A DNA stretch of 64,000 nucleotides, taken from NCBI RefSeq assembly GCF_910596095.1, contig NC_056538.1, positions 33,723,922 to 33,787,921 on the forward strand, written 5' to 3'. The notes beneath the pieces are model-generated. The model was not told the origin of the DNA, made no database searches, and was given only the letters and a program-made list of their open reading frames with translations. The translations under genes were made by a program, and so were the position numbers. The stretch's first letter is position 1; every line of letters starts with the position of its first letter. Below are positions 11,416 through 22,533 of the stretch, one piece after another. This DNA comes from Thunnus maccoyii (taxonomy: Eukaryota; Chordata; Actinopteri; Scombriformes; Scombridae).

Positions 11416-12410
11416 AGTAATACCAACTGCTTCATCAATGCCGGGGGGGAGATAGCGATTGTTGCCACAGCTAGAATCAGACTGTTGGTGGACATTAAGG
11501 GCTGCCGTCTGTTTAACTCTGTGATTGTCTGCTGCTATGCAGTACACTCAGCAGGCCGGAGGCCATCAGACTGTCTAGCATGCTCCTCGCTGCAGATGAG
11601 TTTGTCCAGCTCCTCGCTGAGTTCTCAGACCTAACGCAGCCCACCTTCTTGTCCTCCTCGCCAAACACAGGGTGGAACACCACATCCATCACTGGTCCAC
11701 CTGTCCACGCTCATTGCGCCAAGACCTGGCCACAGATGGCATCCATGCAGTGATTACTGCCAGCTCAATTATGCAATGACTCTTGACCGATGGTTTGATG
11801 GCTCGATGGCTCGATGGTTCATGGCATTTGTGGACCACAAACCACTGTCGTTCACTATGGCTAAGGTAGCCAAGCCATGGTCTGCCTGTCAACAATGCCA
11901 GCTTTCCTTCATCTTGGAGTTCACCACAGACATACAACATGTTGCTGGCAAAAACAACCAGGTGGCTGATTGTCTCTCCCAGTCCATCGCTGAGCTTGTC
12001 CACTTGGGGCTTGACTATGCCCTTATGGTGGCAGATCGAGCTTCTGACCCAGATGTCCAGGCATTCAAGATGGCTGTCATGGGAGGATAGTACTTTTGAA
12101 AGTATTTTTGACTACACTGGCACCATGATGTTTCCGCAGCTTGTCGTGGAGATGACAGATCTTCAATGCTATCCACAGCCTTTTACAACCAGGCAAAAAT
12201 TGCATAGAGGCCGGTGGCTCCCAAGTTCATCTGGCACAGGCTCAAAAAGGATGTGCAGAACTGGCTGGAGCACATTTCAGTGGACTGCCTTAAGCTGGCC
12301 CACCTGGATCTGGACCAGCCTGTTGAAATGGCCAAACCCCTACCTTTCCCTCACATGGCTGCAAGGCCCTTAAACCTCCTCCTGCAGAGGCTCCGACCTC
12401 CGCTCTGGTG
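11416..12410 (+). pseudogene. Degenerate Ty3/gypsy pol (protease-RT linker, RNase H, integrase fragment)
   Basis: Three collinear pieces are recognisable. At 11590-11720 is the stretch leading into RT (EFVQLLAEFSDLTQPTF, then a GPPVHA motif). At 11830-11990 is the end of RNase H (VDHKPLSF ... FILEFTTDIQHVAGKNNQVAD), whose TDIxHxxGKxNxVAD signature is diagnostic of gypsy-type pol. At 12214-12270 is an integrase zinc-binding region piece (KFIWHRLKKDVQNW). The RT core is missing between the first and second pieces, and frames shift between them. It lies between two LTRs in the same orientation and is not functional. Confidence 0.8.
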
Positions 12411-12449
12411 ATTCGGAGCCGTGCCTGTCAGGTGAAGGACATAAATCAC

Positions 12450-12698
12450 AGAGACTTGTTTTTATGTGTGTTCGGCATGAAATGTTATGGGTTATGGGAC
12501 TCCTGGTATGGTGACGTTCTCACACTGTGCACAGTTAATCTTGACTTGCTCTCTTTAAGAGGTGGAAGTGTAACCATGTTAAAGGCAGCGCCATTTTGTG
12601 TGTGGCACAATTTTTTGGTATGTTGGTTTGAGTGTGTGAATAAAAGGCCACGAAGGTGTGCAGCCAAAAGATAAACTTATTGGTTTTGTTAATCTCAC
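12450..12698 (+). repeat. 3' LTR of the gypsy-type element
   Basis: Direct-repeat partner of 10822-11076, with roughly 85% identity by eye, which implies an old insertion. Starts AGAGACTTGTTTTTATGTG and ends TTTTGTTAATCTCAC. Confidence 0.8.
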
Positions 12699-12795
12699 CG
12701 CTTCTACAATATTTTATATTTTGGTTTATTAAAACTTTTTTGTTTACTTCATTATTTCATATGTTCTACAATGTAGAAAATAAACACAGCACAAA

Positions 12796-13050
12796 AAGTA
12801 AGGAAATTTGTGTTTGGTAGATTATTTCTTTGTTGTAACAATGCTTCTTGGTAATAAATCTTATACTGTTGGAAAGCCTGTTTATTTCCCTTTTAAATGG
12901 TGCCACATTTGTAAGGAACATGCATTTATGGGATGAGCAGCAGAGCTGAGTATGTGGGTTGTGCCCATGAAAAATTTGCCAAATCTTTTCAGCCAATGCC
13001 AAACAACTTATTTTGCTGTTGCTATTGACTCTTGTTTTGAGCTTCTGGTA
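12796..13050. repeat. Unclassified interspersed repeat
   Basis: No coding potential. It includes a small inverted repeat, CCAATCAGGTGCCTGATTGG, at 13064-13083 at its edge. It looks like the tail of a dispersed fish repeat, but I cannot name it. Confidence 0.35.
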
Positions 13051-13079
13051 CCCCCAGGTGCTGCCAATCAGGTGCCTGA

Positions 13080-13690
13080 TTGGCAGGGCTGAGGACTGAC
13101 CAGCATCTCTAGCTGAGCATAGTGATTCCATAATCACCAGGAGTGCAGTCTCAGTAGAGCGACCCCGCTTAAAGCCGGACTGATTCAGGTCATACAGGTT
13201 GTTCTCAGAAAGGAATTCAGAGACTTGGTTAAAGACTGTGCGCTCAAGTATTTTTGATAGGAAGGTTAGGAGTGAAACAGGTCTGTAGTTTTCAATCTGG
13301 GTTGGGTTGAGCGTAGGCATTTTTAGCAGTGGGGTGACACGGGCTTGCTTAAATTCAGTGGGAGAAAACATCCGTTGTAAGTGAGGAGTTGATGATGTGT
13401 GTGACCGTGGGGTTAAGTGCGGGGAAAATGTTTTGTAGCAGGTTGGATGGTATTGGGTCTAGTGGACTGGTAGTGAGACGAGAGTCTAGAAGAATTTTGG
13501 AAACTTCCTCCTTGGTCATAGGGGAGAATGAGGACAGTGTGGCCCTGTTAGTTGGCAGCTGTAAACTGAGTTGGTTAGGCTCAGAGAACTGGTTACTGAT
13601 GGTAGAGGCCTTATCAGTTAAAAAATAAGCAATCATGTCTGCAGTGAGTAGAGTGGAGGGTGGAGGAGGAGGCAGATTGAGGAGTCTTCT
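13080..13690 (-). pseudogene. L2/CR1-type LINE reverse transcriptase fragment
   Basis: Two overlapping minus-strand frames (13355-13636 and 13100-13371) give the N-terminal RT region of an L2-like LINE: a TSPLDPIPSNLL block, then FKQARVTPLLKMPTLNP, NYRPVSLLTFLSKILERTV and QSGFKRGRSTETALL. A one-base shift separates them. The YADD box and the 3' tail are absent, so this is a dead truncated copy. Confidence 0.85.
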
Positions 13691-13891
13691 TTTTTTTTCT
13701 TAAACATGTCACCCAGTGCAGCCGTGTGGCTCATTGACGTGTTTCTAATTGTTTTTGGACAACAACAACGGTCGACAGCACAGAGGAATAAGATACTTGT
13801 TAGTAGAACAGTTCATTGTTGGTTTGTATCCAAACATGAGATTTGTTGACAATAAGAAAAATATAGAAAATCACCAGAATGATCTTCTAAG

Positions 13892-16761
13892 TTACAGCCC
13901 ATCAGTCTGACTTGTCAATGTGCTGGGCGATGCCTCATTGTTTGTGGCTTTCGGCTGCCCTTCACTGTGCCTCCTTGCCTTCTTGCTATGTGGACGTCTC
14001 AGCTGGGCCCGGAACGCCTTACTGAAGATGAAATAGATGAACGGATCCAGGCAGATGTTGACAACTGACAACAGCATGGTCATCTCCTTCAGGTAGTACA
14101 ACACCTGGCTCAAAGAGCACATCCTCTTTAGGAATATGTAGGGAAGGCTAACCAGGTGGTACGGCACGAAACAAATGCAGAATACGGTGACCAGCACCAA
14201 CATTTTCCTGCGTGATTTCTTGAGCCTCTTGCAGCTGGTGGATGACAGCTGCCTCTGCTGTGCCAGCAACACACTGCGGGAGGCGCTGTAGTAGAAGAAG
14301 ACCAGGGAGATGAGGACAAACAGGAAGGTCACGGTGGAGCAGGTGTGGATGATTTTGTCAAACACTATGACCTTGGCGCTTTGCAAGGGGTCACAGGTGT
14401 CAGGGACAATGGTCAATTCCGGTTGGGTGAGGGTAAACAGAGTGATGTAGGAGGTTGTAATGGCCAGGAGGAAAACCCAGGTTACCGTGGAGATGATGCG
14501 GGCAACCTGCACTGTCTGCAGGACGTGAGTTCTTAAAGGATGGATGATCTTCAGATACCTGGAGAGAAGAGAGGCAGGCAGGTGTCAGCAGATTATTGAT
14601 CACTGAATAATAGTAATACAAATTGTCAAACCACAGATTTCATGAGGAATGAAGATTCTAATATTAGTTCTAGAGGAGAGGACCAGCTCTTTACTCCTGC
14701 AATGATACGAGGACATGGAGAAAGCTCATGACCATTTCAGCTTGCAGGAATTCCAATGTGCTTGTATTCTGTGTCTGTGCATATGGGAAGATAAACTCAT
14801 TTGAATTTATATACTTCAAAATGTAACTTGTTTCAAATTAAGAATATGAGTGGAAGGGCTGAATTCAAATGTTAGGTTAAGTTAACAAATACAAATAGCT
14901 TTTCTTCTTCTAGTTTTTCATTTGACTGTAAGAATTTACAGCTGTAGTTGCTGCTGTTGCTCTGTAGAGTCAGTATAAAGATAATATGCAGGCATATAAA
15001 AACAGACAATAAAGCAATAAAACATTTACAAAAAGTATTAACTGTGCTGATAAATTGCATGGTTTGTTGTAGTCTAGGGTGGGGGATCTACCTGTTAGCA
15101 GCGATGTAGCCCATGAACAGGATGCTGGCGTAGATGTTGAGGTAAAAGGTGGAGGCTCCAAAGATGCAGTAGACCAGGCGGAAGGTGGCTGACTTGCTGA
15201 TGTAGTTTGCTATGTTCAAGGGGAGGCAGAGGCAGAGCACGAAGTCGGAGACTGCCAGGTTCTTCAGGTAGACCACCATGATGCTGGATACCTGCTGCTG
15301 AGCTGAGCAGAAGTAAACCTTCACGAGGAAGCTGTTGAGGACCAAACCCACCTGGAGAGGAAACAGGATGAACTCAGGACAGGTTTTTAAGAGATTAACA
15401 TGTGAAATGCAGTGGTGTAGGCAGAAATTGTATGGGCAAATACAAAAGTGGGTGGGTCATCTTTTCCCAGCAAAACTGACTTATGAAAAGTTAGACAAAC
15501 GAACGACAAACGAGTTTACTTTGCAACGTTCTGAATCACAAAGGCAATAACAGCAAAACACTGTCTATCCAACACACTCAACCAACAGAACATCAGTCTA
15601 TAAAGGCTGAACACAACAGTACAGACAAAAGGTGTCTTTTATGGCCTGTCCAGTCCATCGGCTCTACAGCGCACGGCACTGTTAGTTAACTATTTTATTG
15701 CACAAAGTGACAACTAAACATAAACCCTGACAGCAGAGCTGTTAAAGGTTCTCAATGTAGAATTGTGAAGCAATTTACACGTATTAATCGTTTGTTATTG
15801 CCAGTGAGTGAACAGGTAGTAACATACAAAATGAGACCTTCCCAGACTTTCTTGGTTGTCTGTAACAGTCTGTGGACTGATTCTATGTGAAGGACCTGGC
15901 CTTGCCTCTCTCCTGCTAACGTCAACAAACGACCGACAAAATGACACAACAACACACCAAGAACGGTGCTATCTGACTAGAAACACCCTGCGGATATTAG
16001 CTCTCCAGCTAATGAGGTAACTAACACATTTCACAACAAAACACTCCTGCAATGACAAGTCGCCCACTCCTGAGTGCACACAGCTAAAACAACATTACTT
16101 CCTCAACAAAGGGGCAGAAAACAAGCTCCAGAGTGATAGCAGGACATAGCTTACCCCTTTTGTTTTTTCTGTTGGTGTCCAAAAATTGGAATAAGCACAC
16201 ATTTCACAACTGGTACTGGTCAGCTCACGAAAAACCAAACCAATAAACTGCATCCTTACACTCTATTCTATCAAGAAAACTATCAATATCACTGTAGTGA
16301 TTAATTATCTATTCTTGGCTGTGTAGGGAAATACATACAAATTTGACTTTGAATGTGGTTAAGAAACGGCACATAAATCGGCAGGTGCCAGCCACCTGGA
16401 AGTTGCTGCACCCCCAGCACCCCTACTTCCTGCGAATATGGGAAAGCTCTCTACCGCCAAGCAGTGAGTGGCTGCCTGTGACAGGCTGCTATGATTATGT
16501 TGGTTGTGCCAGTTTGAGATTTAGATGGCACAGGCACATCCAGGCACACCTGTGGCTACGTGGGTGGTGTGATTGGCAGACAGAGGAGGTGGAGGGAACG
16601 TGACTGTAATCTGAATATTTGACACTCACCAGAAACACCAGAGTGTAAACCGGCATGAGGAAGAGGTGGACTGATGTGTCGACTGGATCACAATGAGTCA
16701 TATTATCATCGTAGGTCTGGTTGGTGACTGAGGTCACTCCCATTCCTACCAGGTCATCCAT
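13892..16761 (-). CDS. P2Y12/13/14-like G-protein-coupled receptor, array copy A (3 coding exons)
   Basis: Rhodopsin-family receptor of 352 aa; exons in transcript order 16761-16630, 15351-15092 and 14558-13892, intron phases 0 and 2. Exon 1 gives the extracellular N-terminus (glycosylation sites N14 and N20, Cys24) and the start of TM1. Exon 2 gives TM1 to TM3. Exon 3 gives TM4 to the tail. Conserved TM3-ECL2 disulfide C106-C186; NRY at 130-132 in place of DRY; CFVPYH in TM6; LDPFIY in TM7. YLKNLAVSDF and KExxxLL are P2Y12-group traits, and H265 matches the nucleotide-binding histidine, but position 6.55 is Ser268 rather than Arg; Lys288-Glu289 are kept. Cys24 and Cys278 could form the N-terminus-ECL3 bridge known in P2Y12. 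Intron 1 carries a 1.15-kb insertion. The C-terminal tail and 3' flank match copy D. The ligand is unknown; the P2Y14-like label is by recognition only. Confidence 0.9.
15411..16567. mobile_element. Insertion in intron 1 of receptor A, hAT-like ends
   Basis: Copies B and D have a 113-bp intron 1. In A the same intron sequence is interrupted after AGATTAACATGTG (near 15405) and resumes at about 16568 with GGGTGGTG..GAGGAGGTGGAGG. The insert opens CAGTGGTGTAGGCAGAAATTG and ends near GTGGCTACGTGGG, fitting weak CAGTGGTGTAG-type inverted ends. No transposase is visible. Confidence 0.65.
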
Positions 16762-17025
16762 GTTTGTGGAGGTTCTAAGAAGGGTGAACACAAATCTATC
16801 ATCTTTATAGTGTTAAATATAGTTTAAAACATTAACTATGTATCCTACTGAACCATCAGCTGAGTGTATCATTACACATGTAAGACAGGAAGAAGCCTTT
16901 TGGATTCAATCTAAAGCAAGTCCAGGTGACCTTTTTCAAATCTGTATTAACCCTTACATAATGTTTGTCATAATTTGACCCATTTTGACATTTCAAAGCA
17001 GTAAAAACACCCTAACTTACATTCT

Positions 17026-17520
17026 TTAAAGTTGCGATATATGACATTCAGCCACTAGATGTCGCACTATAGCACCAACATCTCAGACCAAAACAAACGT
17101 TTGTCGTTTACTCAATAAAGTTGGGAAAAAAAGAAAGAAAGCCAACAACTTACAAAACTCAAACTGTCAAACTAGGCAGTGCTGAGCAAATATGGATCCA
17201 GATTCTGTTAGTGCATTGCCTGTTTCTTGCCTTCAGTGCTTTCAGAAACATGTTTTAGTGGACTGTTTAGCTATAATATAAGAACGTTTGTGACGCGGAC
17301 GCCATCTTGAAAATGAACATGCACGCTCACATGCACTAGCATGCATGTGCAGCCGGTGACAACCAAAACAAAGAACAGAGAAGCTTATAACAAAACACCC
17401 GGAGGGAGTATGATTTCATTCTCAGCTCAGGTCGCCATTACTCAGCTATATCTTTACATAGCAAATAGTTGTATGCTGACATCTAGTGAGGCTCAATGTC
17501 ATTTGTTGCACCTTTAAGCC
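17026..17520. mobile_element. MITE with long imperfect inverted ends
   Basis: The left end, TTTAAAGTTGCGATATATGA followed by CATTCAGCCACTAGATGTCG, is the imperfect inverse of CATCTAGTGAGGCTCAATGT followed by CATTTGTTGCACCTTTAA at about 17481-17519. No open frame. Confidence 0.65.
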
Positions 17521-19163
17521 TGAAACTGTAAGACGTTTCTTAAAGTGGCCCAAAATATACAAAAATGGAAATATTTCAATTTTTTTTTTTTTGTGCAGCT
17601 AGTATAAATATTTGTCAAATCTGACCCTGTATTTATTTAACGGGATTTTAAAGTCACCAGAGGGGTCAAATTAAGGTAAAGGGTGGTTATGTGGAATTTT
17701 AAAACAGTGAAACTATAAATTGGCCTCTCTGTGCATTTCTAACATTGGGACAGTGAGGACAGAGCTCAAGGGGGAGCATGACACTGTCACAACGAATGCC
17801 CATCATGTTGCTACATCATTTGTCAGGGTTCCCACCCAGGTGGGCATCTGCAGACAAGCCTAAACAAAGTCACTAATCAAACTCATCAATTCCCATGCAA
17901 TCAACAATGTGGTTGCCCAACATAGTCCTCCCTGTAGTGTAGGGCAGCTTTCACAGGACTATAAAAAATACCTGAGCTGCTGTTTCACTGATTTGGTGGA
18001 TCTGTTGTTCTAAGATGAAAAAGGAGGCAGTGAGTTTAAGAGAACAGACACAACCTTCCCCACACGCCAGCCACAGCAGCACAGTAGTTTGAATCTTACC
18101 CTGATCAGTCTGCAGTGCCACAGTCAGTTTCCACAAGGTGACAAAAGAGAGGGAGATGCAACTTCTGCACAACAAAAAAGGACTGTAAATGTTTTGGGGA
18201 TGTGGTTTACTATGTAATGAATATCATGTCATATTTCAAAACTGAAAAAAAAGCTTTGAAAGGTTGAAACTCAGTGTTTGAAATCTAATAAAAAAGGTTT
18301 TCCAAGATTGGAACTAAGTTTTGAAGGCTTGCATAATGTTTTGATAGGTTGAAAAGAAAATTTAAATCTCTGCAAAAATTATTTTGCATTTGAGTTTTCC
18401 TTCTTCACAAATGCAGCACTCTTTTTACAGGTTTTAAACCTTGTAAATGGTGATCTGAAAACTGGTTCACATGTGTTAGGAAATACGTTTTGAAACGTTG
18501 AAACTTGAATTTCGAAAGGGCGAATCTTTATCTTGAAACTTTTGCATATGTACCTTTGCACTTGTATTGCAGACTGTTGAGTTGAGTTTACAACATCCAC
18601 TTTTCAGAGATCTGCACACACAGTTGCGAGCTTGAGAGTCATGTGACGTCTCGCGGCTCTGGTCTGAAACTCTGAAACAGACAGCCTGAAAAATAAAGTC
18701 GGGATCATGGAGGCAGGGGCATTTGTTCTTAGCCTATTGTTTATTCTCTGCTGAAGTCCAGTCACATGTGATATTTACCGGGTTAGGTGGGGTTGACTGA
18801 TGTGTACAGGATATGCAAAAAGGATTTACGGTTTTCTGTGCTGACTGGCAGGCATGGGCGTTGAATGAAATCTGCAATAGATAAGAGAAATTAGCTAGTT
18901 AAATAAGTTCACTGGTTAGTTTATCTTTTGTTCTCCTGTTTTGGATAACATGAGATCATAATATAGTGTGATTATGAATTTACTATGTAAACATATAGTG
19001 TCAAACCTTGTCACTGTCTCTGCTCTCTGAAACATTAATGAAATAATCACCATTTATTAATGACTGAAAAGATATATATGGCTGCAAAATACATTTGTGG
19101 TTCAAAATTTGGTAGGATTAATTATAAGGGTATATTTGAGCCGGGTGAAAAATGACCCACTAA

Positions 19164-19742
19164 ATCAGCAGTCAGGTGTCCATATGAACAGTGAAAGAGG
19201 TTTTCCTCACTGTAATCATTCCTCCTGTTCATACTGGATATTAAAAGATCCTTCAAATGTGCTTTCAATGGAAGTGATGGAGGACAAAATCCACAGTGTG
19301 TCCACACAGTCATTTAAAAGTCTCTGTGAAGCTTCTATTCAGCTTCAGCAGTCTGAGTTAGTCATATCAAGTGGATATCTGACACATTTACAGTCTTTTT
19401 AGCATCAAATTCCCTCTTTGTGTTTCCTCGGACAGTGTTTCCCTGTTGAGCTGCAGGTGGAAGTATAGTAACAAAAAGAGGGACTTTGGCACTAAAAAGA
19501 CTGTAACGTTGAAAGATATCTACTTGATTTGACAAATTTGGACGCTGAAGCTTCATATCAGCTTCAGATAAACTTTGAAATACATTTTTGCACAGAGGGA
19601 GGACTGTGGATTTTGTCCCCCATCACTTCCATTGTAAGGTCATTATGAAGGGATCTTCTGATGGTCAGTATGAACAGGAGGAATGATTACAGCAAGAAAA
19701 ACAGCTTTCAATGTTCATTTGGGCTCCTGACTGTTGTTTTAA
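19164..19742. mobile_element. Large palindromic MITE in the receptor A first intron
   Basis: The two halves are near-complete inverted repeats: left TCATTCCTCCTGTTCATACTGG (19220s) against right CAGTATGAACAGGAGGAATGA (19669-19689), and left AAATCCACAGTG against right CTGTGGATTTTGTCC. Related, partly deleted copies lie at 24612-25044 and 46322-46541 plus 49857-49945, always upstream of a receptor. Confidence 0.75.
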
Positions 19743-20040
19743 GACACACTTGAAAAACTGTGAACTTTTCCTTACAGTAACTTAGCACTTCTAGATATAA
19801 CAGAATAACATGGATGATTATGTTTGACATAAACAGCCACTGAGATTATTAGCCTTTAACAGAGTGGCTTTGTTAGCCAGGCTAGGATGGTGTCTGTTGT
19901 TTGGTCCTCTACTTTGGTACAGATGTAAATATATCAACAACTATTGGATGGATTGCCATAAGATGTGGTACCTATATGACTAATAAGATATATTTTGTTA
20001 TTTAAAAACATAGAGCAACACTTGTAAGGCCAATAGCTTA

Positions 20041-20465
20041 GACTTTACTTGGTGAATTGATCTATTAAAAGTGGTACGTCTGGGGGACCTAATGAATCAT
20101 GTAACTATAGACCCATTTCAATTATACCACTGATTTCAAAAGTTCTTGAAAAATTAGTTGCTGAACAATTAATGAATTACTTGGAGAGAAATCAACTTTT
20201 AAACCTAAAACAATTTGGTATTTTAAAGGATTCAACAGAGATGGCTGTATGTTATCTTACAGAAACCATCAAAAGTAGTTTGGCTGAAGGTAGTAGTGGG
20301 AGCAGTATTCTTAGATTTAAAAAGCCTTTGACTAAGTGTGAACCATGAAATACTTCTAAATAGATTATCACACCTTTCATTCTCAACAAGCTGTAAACTG
20401 GTTCAGATCAGTAGTGTGTCAAAATTAACTGTGAAAACATCACTTCAAAATTGTAAATTGGCATG
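20041..20465 (+). pseudogene. LINE RT fragment, block copy upstream of A
   Basis: The plus-strand frame reads GGPNESCNYRPISIIPLISK, LEKLVAEQLMNYLERNQLLN and STEMAVCYLTETIKSSL, the N-terminal RT region of an L2-like LINE, with a frameshift where DLKKAFD would be. The same fragment with the same lesion recurs at 28760-29165 and 51905-52285, so it was duplicated with the receptor block rather than inserted three times. Confidence 0.85.
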
Positions 20466-20649
20466 GACATGGACTGTAGTTAACTACAAGTAAACTCTGT
20501 GTCCAGTGTCAAGAGGTGTTTAAAACAGTTTTTATCTTAAGTTGTCTTGGAAAATATATTAGGTTTTATATTTTAAAAAAAGACTCAAATTTGAACATAA
20601 AAACAGTAGAAGCACAAAGAACTGAAAGTGAGATATTTGCAGGACTCAC

Positions 20650-20790
20650 CTGTCTGTCTGTCAGTGGAGATCTCCGATACAAACTGTTTGCTTTAATGCC
20701 TCCTTCTGTGCAGCGTTCACAGGACAGGAGGAGCTGAATCTGTGGTTACTGCATGATGGCTCAGAAAACACACACACTGCTGTTCAGATG
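20650..20790 (-). promoter_or_regulatory. 5' noncoding exon of receptor A
   Basis: On the minus strand the sequence ending GACAGACAGACAG at 20650 is followed by GTGAGT, a perfect donor. The exon and about 140 bases upstream are conserved at 29332 (B) and 54038 (D), and the donor context also at 38598 (C), each time upstream of a receptor on the same strand. The transcription start is not defined, so the upper bound is approximate. Confidence 0.6.
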
Positions 20791-22533
20791 CTATCTCATT
20801 TCCTGGTTTTTTGTTTATCACTTTGTTAGAGGACCACAAAACAAATAAAGAGTGTACTGGGGTTTTACTGGGGCTGTTGCTGTGTCACTTAGCATCAGAT
20901 TAGCTCAGCTGTGGTCAGCGGTGGAGTTGGAATAAAAATCAGCCAGACTTTAGACTCAGACTGGCCCGTCAAAATCCACCTGCAGGCACATACCACCTAT
21001 AACACTAGAATCATGTCGTAAACAGAGATTCATTTAACTGTAATGGTTTTTAGACCAATACATGGGATAAAAACTCCTTTACAATTCTAACGTAATTATA
21101 TTTATATAACTTGGTAATGTTATAATTGTTTTTAATGCTGTATCAGTGTTGCTTCTCAAATGTGAATATTTTCTGGTTTCTGTACGTTTACGAATGATAA
21201 CAACAAATGATAACAACAAATTATGTTAATTATAGTCAGGCAGAAAATGGAAGGGTGGGGAGTGCACAGGATGCTGCAGGGGGGCTTGGCCCCCAAATAC
21301 CTGTCCATAGCACCGGGTCTGAAGTAAAATGTACATAATATGATTAATGTAGTCACATCTGAATAAGTGACAGTATGTTCATGCATCAAACCGAGTCACG
21401 CTGTGATTGAGTTTACTGGAAACACTCAGTATTCACTTCAACTAGAGAACTGACTTCTCATCTAGCGCCATCATCAGGTCAAAACTTTAATGACAATCAG
21501 CAGCGACCACGGCTTGAGGCTGAAGTACCTTAAAGTGCCACCGATGGCTGCTAGCTCCTCCAACAACCTTCTGGTCTCAATCTCTAAATTATTGCTCCAT
21601 TAATAAGATTTGAAGACTTATAGGAGCTTTGATGTCTACTGTGTGTGAGTGTTGATTGACAGCTGTGACTGACAGTTGGCTCACCTGCTGCCCCCTCACC
21701 CGCCCACAGTTTTCCACAAACATGACTTCCTACACTTGATATGAATACTTCTACACCACATAGTGGCTGTTTGAAACTTTCACACACGCTCAGATGTGAC
21801 TCAGTTTACTAGACGGAGGCTGATTTGGTTAACAAATGATCACGTATTCTGTTTTTTTTTTCTAATCTTGCACACAATCTTGACCTCAAACCGGTTTCTC
21901 TGACATATTACAAAATAAATATCACACCGCTGCCTGTATGCTTGAACGTTTGGTTCTTATTTTATCCTTAAGAATGTGAAAGCTGAAAGTGAAGGGTGTT
22001 CTTCTCAGTAACTGGTCTTAATCAGAACGTGTGTCTGTATGTGATACACTCACATATAGTCACATGTGGTTCATCATATAAAACACATTTCACAAAGTAA
22101 CTTGTTTACTTATTTTATTTGTCAGTCATTGTTCATTTGGTTAATAGTTTTTAGCATTATTGTTAAATATCAGTACATTATTCTTTGTATTATCTATTTA
22201 TACTTTTGTAGAATTTCCCATGAAAAATTATTACATGTGAGAACAACTTCACATGTGTCAGATGTGATAAACTAACACATACACACGCAAGGTTTATCAC
22301 ACGTGAAACAGATTTTTACATTTGATAAATTCACATTTACAAACCTTATTTTCAGGACAGTTTTCACATGTACATATACACAATATATATGAATATTTAT
22401 ATGCAAATTTCACACAAATCTTCTCAATCCAGAGTGTCTGGCCAGTGAGAATATTATAGCAAGTGTAGTGTGGATAAATGTTCTGATGTAAATGAAAACA
22501 AAGATATGAAGTATTAAACTGGCTGGTTTTTCT
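20791..22533. other. Spacer between receptor A promoter and receptor B 3' end
   Basis: No gene. 20791-21250 is duplicated at 29480-29870 and 30410-30470 (block of B). 21780-22533 is the 3' flank of B and matches 31965-32517, the 3' flank of C (ACTCAGTTTACT.GACGGAGG and TATAGTCACATGTGGTTCATC in both). Confidence 0.6.

Larger units (their letters stand above)
9798..12795. mobile_element. Tc1-like element remnant, split by an LTR retrotransposon
   Basis: The left part (about 9798-10821) begins with AGTTAAAAGTTTTGACACACC and holds phrases typical of a fish Tc1-like family, including CTTTGCACACTCTTGGCA. The right part (about 12699-12795) ends with TTCTACAATGTAGAAAATAA, the inverse of TTTTCTACATTGTAGAA at 9858-9874. 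No transposase frame survives. Between the two halves sits the LTR element at 10822-12698. Confidence 0.65.
16775..20649 (-). other. First intron of receptor A (between noncoding exon and coding exon 1)
   Basis: It runs from the donor next to 20650 to the TTCTTAG acceptor at 16775-16776. Contents are a MITE (17026-17520), a palindromic MITE (19164-19742) and a LINE RT fragment (20041-20465). 17521-19160 holds no gene I can recognise. Confidence 0.6.

Noticed and set aside
14345-14536. Plus-strand frames opposite the receptor exons (also 22885-23172, 23889-24131, 32956-33147, 45600-45842)
   Set aside because: Antisense shadows of the GPCR exons; recurrence in all copies follows from conservation of the sense strand.
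20516-20737. 73-codon frame repeated at 29198-29419
   Set aside because: It crosses the noncoding exon and its donor in antisense; explained by the duplicated block.
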